A model generated the notes under the pieces. It saw only the letters and a list, made by a program, of their open reading frames with translations. It was not told the DNA's origin and did not search any database. This document shows positions 14,301 through 24,100 of a stretch of 64,000 nt of DNA, piece by piece. Position 1 is the stretch's first letter. Each line of letters opens with the position of its first letter. The DNA is from Colius striatus (Eukaryota > Chordata > Aves > Coliiformes > Coliidae), in the NCBI RefSeq assembly GCF_028858725.1, contig NC_084776.1, forward strand, positions 558,001-622,000, in the 5' to 3' direction. The position numbers and the translations under genes were made by a program.

Positions 14301-16354
14301 CTCTTCCAGCAGGACCCGAAGTGGCTGCAGGTGGAGGCTGATGTCTCTGGCTTCCTCCAGGTCTGGGCCAGGGAGAAACCCCATGTTGGGAATGGGGAAG
14401 CCTTGCTGGGGGGGCAAGAGGGCCACCACCTCACCCAGGGACTTACTGGCACTGACAGTCCTGAAGATGCTCTGGAGCGCTGGCCAGTAGCAGCTGTTGG
14501 CCTTCTCCAGCGTCTCAGCTAGTGCTGTCACTTGGGGCGAGAGCAGCTGCCGAGGAGAGGGGCTGCCTCAGCACCAGGGGCTCAGCACCAGGAGCACACA
14601 GCTGCCCATGGGCCAGGCAGTACCTGGTCATTGAGACACTGCAGATTGACCACCCTGGTCTGCCAGAACTCAAACTCAGTCCTGGGCAGGGGGTGCAGCC
14701 CCTCCAGCAGTGGCTGCGACGAGTCCTTGCTCAGGATGTCTCTGATCTGGTGGGACCACTCAATGACAATGGCATCCATGGTGTGCAGCACTGAGGTGTC
14801 CACAGGCTCCTCCAGGCTGAAAGGCAGAGGGGTGACACTCCAGCCAGCACCGGGACTGGCCCTGAGCTGCTCCAGGGCAGCATCATGTGCTTGATGTGGC
14901 CACCTCTGCCAGCACAGCCCAGCAGCCTGGCACGAGGCTCCTGAAAATGCTGTGCTGCTGTGCCCAGGGATGCTGCCCCAGCTCCTGCCTCTCCCTGCTG
15001 CCTCAGGCCCCTGCCAGGCTTTGCTGGTACCCACCAGTCCAGGATGGTGCTGGAGTCATCCTGCCTGTCCAGGCACTCCGGCAGTGGGAGCAGCGGCTTC
15101 CCCTGGATCTTCCCACCCATCACAAACATCTCGTTCTTCAGCTGCTGGGTTTGCTGCATGACGTCCTCCACCACCACCCTGGGCCACCCTGCCATGTTGT
15201 CCTCACTCCAGAGCAGGGGTGCCACGACCTGCAGGAGAGGGCTCGGCCAGGCTCTGGGTCGGGGTCCCCAGTTGCACCAGGCAGCCACGACGCTTTGCCC
15301 AGCAGCCCCTCTGCCCAGCCCACCCGCAGCTCCAGCAGCCACGGACGGGTTTTGCTGATCCTTTTCTTATCAGCACAACCAGAGTCCCCTTGCCCTGTGG
15401 TGTGTTTCCCACTCTCAGGGGTTGGGAAGTGCTGGGAGTGGCACAGGGGGTGCAGCCAGTGGGGTCAGGGGCTGCTGCATGAGCAAAACCCCCAGCACAG
15501 GGGGGTCATGGGGCTGCTGGGGCCCAGCTCAGCTTTGGCTGCTCTGGGAGGGAATATTTATGTGAAGTTTGAGAGAAATCCACTGAGACATTTCCCAGCT
15601 GTGGGGCATGGGGAATTATGCTGAGATTTTAAAACCACAGGGAGGAAGCGAGAGAGCTGCGGCCCGGGAAAGAACAGGCGTGTGACCTTCACCCAGCCCC
15701 GTGTCCTGCTGGGGCTCAGTCCCAGCGGCCGGGACTCCCCAGGCCTGGGCCAGCACCTGCGAAATGTTTCCTCTATTCAACTGAGTTTCTTTTTGAGCCT
15801 GCCTGGTTGTGGCTGCCACAGCCTGAGTGGTGCATGCCCAGCTCATCCCGCTGCCTCCACAGCCTGAATGGTGCATGCCCAGCTCATCCCGCTGCCTCCA
15901 CAGCCTGAGTGGTGCATGCCCGGCTCGTCCCGCTGCCCCCACAGCCTGAGTGGTGCATGCCCAGCTTGTCCTGCTGCCCCCAGCCCATGCCCAGCGCCCA
16001 CCCCTGTGGGCAACCCACCTCCTGCACCACGGTGATGAGCTGCTCCACGGGCGAGGGGCCGATGTCTCCCACCAGCAGCCCGCTCCGGCAGTTCTCCCGC
16101 GTGATGTTCTCGCTCTTCTTCTTCACGAAGTAGATGCCCTTGTCCCTGAGGGCGGGCGGGAAGCGGGTGCCGGCCAGCGGCTGCCCGCCGGGGTTCAGCC
16201 CCAGCACCAGCTCCAGCACGTCCTGCTGCCTGAAGAACTCGTCCAGCACGGCCGCGGCCTCCTCGCTGCCCACAAACTGGCTCCACTTGTCGGGCCGGAC
16301 GCGCAGCAGCAGCGCGGCGAAGCTCTCCAGGAAGCCATGGCGCTCGTCCGCCAT
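318..16354 (-). CDS. DNAH17: Dynein axonemal heavy chain 17 (5' 45 coding exons; gene continues beyond the left edge)
   Basis: This gene encodes a beta-class outer-arm dynein heavy chain, the ATP-driven motor of motile axonemes; in mammals DNAH17 is the sperm-flagellum form. I joined 45 exons, all with GT/AG borders, into one open frame of 7,260 nt (2,420 residues, ending in phase 0). The family is usually about 4,460 aa, so roughly the N-terminal 54% is here. Visible in order are the tail, the linker, AAA1 with Walker A GPAGTGKT (residues 1842-1849) and Walker B CFDEFNR (1892-1898), and AAA2 with Walker A GNTGCGKS (2123-2130). The start at 16354 ([12 protein letters not shown]) opens exon 1, and the peptide matches the conserved LLRVRP-KWSQ-V N-terminus of this subfamily. 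No break was found. Naming it DNAH17 rather than DNAH9 or DNAH11 rests mainly on the neighbouring CYTH1, USP36, TIMP2 and CANT1. Positions 1-317 are the following intron. Confidence 0.93.
928..1020. repeat. Pentanucleotide repeat (CCCGT/CCCAT) in a DNAH17 intron
   Basis: Roughly eighteen imperfect 5-bp units of the type TCCCG, TCCCA or TCCCC fill most of the short intron between exons 43 and 44 (1180 lies beyond it). The repeat stops about 10 bases before the exon 43 donor, so length changes could crowd the splice site. Confidence 0.8.
2799..4527 (-). other. DNAH17: DNAH17 AAA1 motor-site exons 35-38
   Basis: Exons: 4371-4527, 3886-3990, 3360-3517 and 2799-2937. The first carries the AAA1 Walker A loop [15 protein letters not shown]; the second carries Walker [10 protein letters not shown]; the third carries the sensor stretch [20 protein letters not shown]; the fourth starts [21 protein letters not shown]1 is the main ATP-hydrolysing site in all axonemal dyneins, and every catalytic residue expected there is present. 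The junction between exons 37 and 38 splits the Arg codon of ALFRP. Confidence 0.88.
4614..8548 (-). other. DNAH17: DNAH17 linker-coding exons 24-34
   Basis: Exons: 8396-8548, 7704-7952, 7409-7531, 6842-7189, 6676-6767, 6403-6529, 6064-6216, 5561-5686, 5344-5451, 5073-5204 and 4614-4774. They encode about residues 1233-1822, the DHC_N2 linker that swings across the AAA ring during the power stroke. Recognisable conserved stretches include [17 protein letters not shown]-like residues in the 6842-7189 exon, [17 protein letters not shown] in the 6403-6529 exon, and [25 protein letters not shown] just before AAA1 (partly quoted here by its key words). All phases agree. Confidence 0.85.
8644..16354 (-). 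other. DNAH17: DNAH17 tail-coding exons 1-23
   Basis: Exon coordinates in transcription order: 16019-16354, 15035-15228, 14624-14816, 14447-14546, 14277-14362, 14033-14158, 13640-13795, 13476-13559, 13074-13241, 12765-12881, 12398-12657, 12108-12303, 11820-11966, 11425-11533, 11106-11209, 10882-11022, 10396-10539, 10052-10234, 9698-9952, 9450-9619, 9033-9255, 8836-8952 and 8644-8730. They encode about 1,232 residues of the helical DHC_N1 tail, which in this family dimerises with the partner heavy chain and binds intermediate chains. At exon 11 two donors overlap (GTACGTGAGG); only the upstream one keeps the frame into exon 12, giving [10 protein letters not shown]. Borders are good to about 1-2 bases and are not confirmed by transcripts. 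Confidence 0.85.
15819..15982. repeat. 41-bp tandem repeat, four copies, in DNAH17 intron 1
   Basis: Units start near 15819, 15860, 15901 and 15942, each beginning CAGCCTGARTGGTGCATGCC, with a few substitutions per copy. The array sits about 40 bp downstream of the exon 1 donor (16018) in the sense direction. Confidence 0.85.
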
Positions 16355-17044
16355 CCTGCGCCGGGGCTGCGGGCACGGCCAGGCCCCGCTCAGCGCCCGC
16401 GCCCGGCCCCCCACGCTCCCTGCCCGCTGCCCTCAGCCTCCCTCTGCTCGCTGCGGCCTCAGGGGAGCTGCCGGCCACAGCCCTGCCCGGCCCCAGCACC
16501 CCCCAGCCAGCCCCAGTCCTTCCCAGCCCCCCACATCCCGGCCCTCTCGCACCCCTCAGCTCTCCAGCACCCCCCAGCCAGCCCCAGTCCTTCCCAGCCC
16601 CCCACATCCCGGCCCTCTCGCACCCCTCAGCTCTCCAGCACCCCCCAGCCAGCCCCAGTCCTTCCCAGCCCCCCACATCCCGGCCCTCTCGCATCTCTCA
16701 GCTCTCCAGCACCCCCCAGCCAGCCCCAATCCTGCCCAGCCCCCCACATCCCAGCCCTCTCGCACCCCTCAGCTCTCCAGCAGCCTCCAGCCGCCCTCCA
16801 CAGCCCAACTGACACTGGGCTCAGCCCCAACCGACACCAGCACCAGCCCCAACGGACACTGGCAGCAGCCCCACCCCCTGCCCCGCGCTGTCTGCCCACA
16901 CAACCCCTGTGCTGCCCCGGCTCTGCCAGCCCCCGCCATGGCCCCGCTCTGCCCTGGCTCTGCGGGCCGGGTCCTGGGCAGGGGCTGGCGTGGGGGCTGG
17001 GGGCTGCTGCCCACCCCCAGCTGCACACAGAGCACAGGAGGCTG
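16355..17044. promoter_or_regulatory. DNAH17 5' flank between its start codon and the CYTH1 polyadenylation site
   Basis: About 690 bp separate the DNAH17 start codon from the CYTH1 3' end, so the DNAH17 promoter and 5' UTR must lie here or inside the CYTH1 3' UTR. The half nearer DNAH17 is CpG-bearing; the rest is C-rich and repeat-filled (16494-16790). No TATA box or paired RFX X-box, as often seen for ciliary genes, was recognised by eye. Confidence 0.5.
16494..16790. repeat. 71-bp tandem repeat, four full copies plus a partial one
   Basis: Units begin near 16494, 16565, 16636 and 16707 with CAGCACCCCCCAGCCAGCCC, and a fifth starts at 16778 and soon diverges. Copies are nearly identical, which points to recent expansion or homogenisation. 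The array is stop-free in several frames, so open frames over it carry no weight. It lies 140-440 bp upstream of the DNAH17 start codon. Confidence 0.9.
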
Positions 17045-17064
17045 AGGCTGAGCGTGGTTCGGTG

Positions 17065-17070
17065 TTTATT
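17065..17070 (-). other. CYTH1: CYTH1 polyadenylation signal (AATAAA)
   Basis: On the minus strand AATAAA is followed by a GT-containing stretch, and it lies 1.07 kb after the CYTH1 stop codon. This gives a 3' UTR of about 1.1 kb (roughly 17045-18134). It is the best-placed canonical signal before DNAH17 begins. Confidence 0.6.
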
Positions 17071-18134
17071 GGCTGCAGACCCTCAGCACTACTTTACAAG
17101 GCAAAAAAACCCCAAAAACGATAAAACTTAGAATAAAAAAATCCTTCCCCCCCCGGAGAGGCCTCTGCACAACCACCCCACATACAAAATAATCTAAAAG
17201 GAGAAAACTATACAGGAGTATTTACACCTCTGATAAATAGACTAATACTGATCCAGGCGCCTCTCCAGAGCGAGCCCGGGGCCGTGGGGCAGGACAAGCT
17301 GCGGCATCTGCAGGGCAGAGGGGCTGCAGCCCAGCCCAGCCCCACAGCAGCCGTCCCTGGCACAGGCTGCAGGCACCTCCCACCGCCCACTCCAGGGCGA
17401 GGGGCTGTGCATGAGGAGACAACGGCCATCCCCAGCACAGCCCCCCGCCCCTTGCTGAGGGGATGTGCTGGCGGCGATGCCACACGGTGCTGCCGGGCCA
17501 GGGCTCTGCCCGGGCTCCAGCACCCCAGGGATGGGCGAGGACACCGCTGTGTGGCACCACTGCACACGGTGACAACCCACTGTCCCTGCCAGGACCACAG
17601 GCCAGGTCCCAGCAGCGCAGACCCAGGCCCGCTACAACGAGGACCACGGGTCGCATCTCCACGTCTCCCCTGCCCACCCTGTGGCTGCTGCCCCTGGCAC
17701 CGCAGCACCACAAACCCACTGCTGCCAGCCACCAGCCCTCCCTCCCACGGGGCACCCCACGTGCCTCAGGATACGGTGCAGGGGGTGCTGGGGGAGCGGG
17801 GGGTGCAGGGCACCCGCGGGGCTGCGGCGGGGCGGGAGGTGGGCGCTCACACACGGCTCTGCCCAGCCCCGGCACCCCGCACGCAGCAGGGCTGGTGTCC
17901 CAGCTCCAGCGAGGGAAGATGCTGTCCTGGAGAGGAGGCAGTGATGGGGAGGCCAGAGCCAGTGAGGTGCCTGTGCCCACTCGCTCTCCCCATGCTAAAG
18001 AAACTGCAAAGCTGAAGCTGAGTCCTGGGCCCCCAAGGCCAGGCTGCAGCGCAGCCCCAGCCCCGCAGCCACCGGGGAGGGGAGACGCGGGGGCTGCCGA
18101 GGCCACGCCGGCCTCCCGGGGCCAATGGAGGCTG

Positions 18135-21100
18135 CTAATGTCTCTTGGTGGAGGAAACCTTCTTCTTCCTGGCAGCCAGCATCTCATAGAAAGGGTCTCG
18201 GCTGATGGCAGCCCTGGCAGGGGAAGGAGGGCTCCCGTCAGCTCCAGGCCAGGCACAGACTGTGGTGAGGTTGTGTCTGTCCTGGCTGGTGGGGGCTCGG
18301 GCAGGTCCCTCTGCGCCCCTGCCCCTTGCAGGGTGCCCTGGGAAGCACTGTACCCCTCAGACACAGCAGACCGGGCCCCCCGCTCCCCCGAGCACTCACT
18401 TGATGCACTTGATCCACTCCTCCTTCTCCTCGGGCGTGGGGGCAGAGATGCGGTACACGGTGTGGTTCCCCTCCACCACCCGCCCGTCCGCCTCTGTCTT
18501 GCAGGCCTTGATCACCTGGTCCTTGTTGTCGGGGATGTAGAGCTCGAAGCAGTTCTGGGAGAGAGGAGATGGGTCAGAGGCAGCTCCCACTCCCTGGGAG
18601 CAGAGCATTCCCCTGCCCGTCAACCCCAACGCAGCACAGAGGGACAGACGCTGTGACCCCACATCCCCCCCGTGCCCAGCCCCACATCTGCACTCAGCCC
18701 CCCACCACCTCTGCCAGGGGCAGCCCCCGGTGGCTGTGGCCCCTCCTGGCGCCTCCAGACCCCCGGCACTCACGGGCTTCTTGGAGTCCTCCACCTCCCT
18801 GATGCTCAGGTTCTCCAGGGGGATGATGCCACGGGGCTCTTTATCCTGGGAGAGGCAAGCAGAGGCTTTAGCAGCAGGCTGGGCACTGCCAGGCCCAGGG
18901 CTGGATGCTGCACACCCTGCCTGCCCCCCAACACCTCGTGCCACCCGTGCCCAGACCCCGGTGTGCCCTGCCCTGGCCCAGCACCCCCCGAGCAGAGGCC
19001 ACTGACCGTCGTGTACTCGAAGTAGTAAAGGCAGTTGTCGGTCAGGATGAACCAGCGGCGCTTCCACGTCTTCACGCGGCCTCCTGCGAGCAGAGAGCGG
19101 CGGGTTGGGCGCAGCCCCGGCACACGGCGGCCGCGGCAGAGCCGGAGCCCCCGCGCACACACACACACACACAGAGGCAGCGTGGCCGGGCGCAAGCAGA
19201 GCCAGGCGGGCGCAGCAGCAGCAGCACACACACCGTGCCCGGCAGCGAGCGGCAGCGCAAGCAGACGGATGAGGATGGAGGCGGTGAGGGGCCAGGCCCA
19301 GAGCTGCGCCCGTTCCCACCCCAGGACACGCGCTCGGCGTGGCCACGGGCACCGCAGCCGCGGGGCAGCACGGGCACGCCGGCGCCTTCGGCTGGCACCG
19401 GCCGCGGCCCAGCACCGAGCGAGGCACCTGCCCACGGCCACGGGCTTTTGCTCAGACGGGTCTCACCACTGCCAGCACAGAGCGAGACGCGGCTCTCTGC
19501 GCTCGGGGTCTGCTCAGCCCCGGGCCTGGCTCTCCCTCCACCGCACAGGCATGCTCTGGCCATGGCAGCGGAGCCGGACGTGCCGCCGCGGACGAGCACC
19601 AGGCTGTGCCGACTGAGAGGGTCCCGTGTGTGCTGGGGCTGTGCTCTGCCCTCCCAGAGCCTGTGTGTGTGCTGGGGCTGTGCTCTGCCCTCCCAGAGCC
19701 TGTGTGTGTGCTGGGGCTGTGCTCTGCCCTCCCAGAGCCTGCGTGTGTGCTGGGGCTGTGCTCTGCCCTCCCAGAGCCTGTGTGTGTGTTGGGGCTGTGC
19801 TCTGCCCTCCCAGCCCCTGTGTGTGTGCTGGGGCTGTGCTCTGCCCTCCCAGAGCCTGCGTGTGTGCTGGGGCTGTGCTCTGCCCTCCCAGAGCCTGTGT
19901 GTGTGTTGGGGCTGTGCTCTGCCCTCCCAGCCCCTGCGTGTGTGCTGGGGCTGTGCTCTGCCCTCCCAGAGCCTGCGTGTGTGCTGGGGCTGTGCTCTGC
20001 CCTCCCAGCCCCTGTGTGTGTGCTGGGGCTGTGCTCTGCCCTCCCAGAGCCTGTGTGTGTGCTGGGGCTGTGCTCTGCCCTCCCAGCCCCTGTGTGTGTG
20101 CTGGGGCTGTGCTCTGCCCTCCCAGAGCCTGCGTGTGTGCTGGGGCTGTGCTCTGCCCTCCCAGCCCCTGTGTGTGTGCTGGGGCTGTGCTCTGCCCTCC
20201 CAGAGCCTGTGTGTGTGCTGGGGCTGTGCTCTGCCCTCCCAGAGCCTGTGTGTGTGCTGGGGCTGTGCTCTGCCCTCCCAGCCCGTGTGTGTGTGCTGGG
20301 GCTGTGCTCTGCCCTCCCAGAGCCTGCGTGTGTGCTGGGGCTGTGCTCTGCCCTCCCAGAGCCTGCGTGTGTGCTGGGGCTGTGCTCTGCCCTCCCAGCC
20401 CCTGTGTGTGTGCTGGGGCTGTGCTCTGCCCTCCCAGAGCCTGTGTGTGTGCTGGGGCTGTGCTCTGCCCTCCCAGAGCCTGTGTGTGTGTTGGGGCTGT
20501 GCTCTGCCCTCCCAGAGCCTGTGTGTGTGCTGGGGCTGTGCTCTGCCCTCCCAGCCCCTGTGTGTGTGCTGGGGCTGTGCTCTGCCCTCCCAGAGCCTGT
20601 GTGTGTGTTGGGGCTGTGCTCTGCCCTCCCAGAGCCTGTGTGTGTGTTGGGGCTGTGCTCTGCCCTCCCAGAGCCTGCGTGTGTGCTGGGGCTGTGCTCT
20701 GCCCTCCCAGTGCCTACATGTGTGCTGGGGCTGTGCTCTGCCCTCCCAGCCCCTGCGTGTGTGCTGGGGCTGTGCTCTGCCCTCCCAGCCCCTGCGTGTG
20801 TGCTGGGGCTGTGCTCTGCCCTCCCAGCCCCTGTGTGTGTGCTGGGGCTGTGCTCTGCCCTCCCAGCCCCTGTGTGTGTGCTGGGGCTGTGCTCTGCCCT
20901 CACAGCACACTGGGAAGGCCTCACACCCTCCTGCTGCCCCGTGCCAGCCACACACCTACCGCCGTCCCTGTCCTGGGGCTCTGCAGGGCCAGGCAGCGCT
21001 GGCAGAGCTGCACAGGACCGAGGACCAGCACAGCCCAGGCAGCAGCCCAGGCACTGCCATGAGCCCTCAGCCTGATGCAGGGCACAGCACAGACAGCTCC

Positions 21101-24100
21101 TGCCTGCTCCCCTCCAGCTCCAGGCACTCAGCACCCCCTAAACCCCGTGCACAGGCTGGGGCCCTACCTGAGGACACCTCAAACCCGTCCCCATCCCTCA
21201 TGGTGCTGGTGGCAAAGACCCGCTGCCTGAGAACACGGCGAAGCACGGCCAGGCTGGCAGCCCCTGCCAGAGGGTGGGCAAGGAGCAGCCACAGCCCCCT
21301 CCATCCTCAGGCCACGGGGCGTGCCGGGGCAGCAGAGGGGGCTGAGAGGCTTGAGGAGGGGCTCAGCCTGGGAGGGGCCGGTGCCCTGTGTCCCTGCCCC
21401 GGTGGCAGAGCGTGGCGGTGCCCGCGGCAGGCGAGGGCCCTGGCGTGGTGCAGGTGGTTAGCAGCAGCAGCAGCAATGACACTAAATCACCAGCAATTAG
21501 AAACGAAAAGGAAACGAAGCCCCAGCGGCGTGAGCAGAGCAGGGAGAGGGGTACGTACCTCCTGGAGTTGGGGGCAAGGAAAGGAAGAGCCAAAATCATG
21601 GAAACATACAAATGAGGGAGAAAAGAAAATTACAAAAAAGGGAAAAAAAATAAAAAGAGGAACCCCCAGAGATCCCCCCTCACCCCGCGGGGCAGTGGGC
21701 AGGGGCAGCGGCGAAGCCGTGAGGGGCTGGGCTGGGCCGGTGGCACCGCCGCGGCGGCCGACCTGCCCTGGCTCGCTGTGGCTCTGTGGGACGGATCTGC
21801 TGGGCTGGGGGCGGTGGGGGCTGGCCCCTGCCCCATGGCCCTGCCGTGGGTCCCTCCCTGCCCCAGGGGTGAGCTGTGCCCACAGCCACTCTGCTGCCTC
21901 TCCTCCCAGCAGCCACACGCAGCCCTGGGTGCTGATGTCCCGTGCCAGCGGCCACTGGGCTGCTCAGGGACCGGAGAGGCAGCTCTGGAGCTATCCCCGT
22001 GCTCCCCACTCCAGAGCTGAGGCACAGACAACCCTTCAGTCCCAGGGCAGGGCACGGTGCAGGGGTAAAGGCTCCTATCCCATCCCGAGAGGGTGGCAAC
22101 ACGGCACAAACACACCCCGGGGAAAGGCCCTCGCCAGACCCTGGTCCTGCAGCACCCTGTCCCCCCTCACTTAACCCAGGCAGAGGGTTCCCCAGAGCTG
22201 CCGAGAGAAGCCACAGGAGCCAGGGCGCGGGGCGGGGGATGCCATGCACGCTGCCTGCACGTGAGCCGCGATGCCGAGGCGATGATGCCGTGGGGAGGTG
22301 AGGCAGGGGCTGGCCCGTGGCATGGAGGGGGGCACGCACGCAGCCTGGGGCAGCTCGCCACACGCTCCCGGCGCCTGCTCCGGCAGCACCCACTGCCGAC
22401 AAGGGCCTCATGGTCTCTGCGCTCGAAACGCTGGACGCCGGCACCAGCTCCGGGGCTGCCCAAGCGAGAGGCAGAACCCTCCAGACGCCCGCCCGGACGC
22501 ACTGCAGGGCCCTGTGGGCTGCCAGCTCCCTCCTGCCGCCCAGCCCAGGGAAGCTGAGGGCTGACGGACGCACAGACGCCTTCCCACAGAGCTCTGCCCC
22601 TGTCTGCAGCCTCTGGCCCCTCCACTGGGCCACGCTCCGAGGCACAGGCAGCCCAAGGGCATGGCACCCACGGCCCAGCTCCATCCCTGACCCGTCCTGG
22701 GCCACAGCTGCCCATGGCCAGCACTCACCGAGCTTCAGGAGCCAGCCCTCGCGGTCGGGGTTGAAGAAGGTGTGGGTGAGGTCATTGCCGTCGTCCTCGG
22801 GGATTTTGAAGGGTTCGTTCTTGATGCTTTCATAGAGATTCTGGTGCAACGACACCAGGCATCAGCTCTGCTCTGCCCAGGAGCCCTGTGACAGGCCAGG
22901 GAGCCTCTGCTCTGCCCCACAGCCTAGCCCTGGTCCCGGCCCTCACCCGCAGCAGCTCCTCGGGCAGGTCCCCGCCGTCGTTGATGCCGCGGTTCATGGC
23001 GATGAAGCGCTCTGCCGTGGGCTTGTCCTTGACGTTGGGGTTGTGCAGGCTGGTGTTCAGCATGATGATGGCGAAGGAGAGCACGTAGCACGTGTCTGCA
23101 GGGGCAGAGGGAGGGTGAGCTGCGGGGCAGGGCGGCTGGGCAGAGGCGCCGGGGCCGGGGCTCACCTGTGGACTGGAAGACGCCGGGGTTGCACTGGCAG
23201 TACCGCTGCGCAAAGGCCTCCATCATCCGGTCGATCTTCTGCGCCTCCCCGGGCAGGCGGAAGCTCCACAGGAACTGCCTGTGAGGAGGGAGGCACTGCA
23301 CTGCCCCAGGGGCTCTCTGCACCCCCCAGACCCCGCTCGTCCCCAGCATGTGCCCACTGCCTCGGCCCCTCGCCCCGGCCCCTCCGCTCACCGCAGCGCC
23401 TGCACGAGGTTGAGGTCGGTGAACTCGTGCAGCTCCACGAAGGCATGCAGGACTTGGATGTTGAACTCATCCCTGTGGGAACAAAGCCAGAGCACGAGGG
23501 GTGCATGATCAGCGAGTCCTGTGACTGCCGAGCAGCCCCACGGCTCTGCCCCACTCCAGCCTCAGTTAGGGGAGGAATCTGCAGCTACACTTGCCCCGTC
23601 TCCCCGGGCTGCCTTGCACACACTGGCCCTTTGCAAGCGCCAGCCATGGGTCAAACAGCCCCTAACTGGCCCTGGCACTGGGGATGCCCGGCCTCCAGCA
23701 CCCCAACTCGGCTGCCCTGCAAGCTCAAGGAGCAGCAGTGTCCTGTCTCTCAGGCTGTGGCAGCCCAGGGTACTCCCAGGCCAGCGGAGTGGGCCCAGGC
23801 CAGCGTACCTCTCGCCCAGGTAGTCACCGATGGCTGTCTTGTTGAGGCCCTCTCCCTTGTACAGGAACTGAGCGATATCCTCACACGTGTTCTTCAGCAG
23901 GTCGTTTTCAATCAGGAACTGGATGCCCTGGAACGGTGCCACTGGTGCTGCTCTGGGGCTCGCTGCTGCCCCCCAGCCCTGCCCCAGACAGGTTGGTGAA
24001 CCACCCTGCTCCCCCTCCATCCCACCCTGTGGTACCTTCTTGGGATCCATGTTGAACTTCTTCCTGCCCATGGCCACCTGCTTGTTCCTCTGCATGTTCT

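Noticed and set aside
18905-22174. A 1,089-codon plus-strand open frame, with similar long frames on the minus strand across 19072-21134
   Set aside because: They are products of the 39-bp minisatellite, which is stop-free in every frame, plus GC-rich flanks; real CYTH1 exons on the minus strand flank them.
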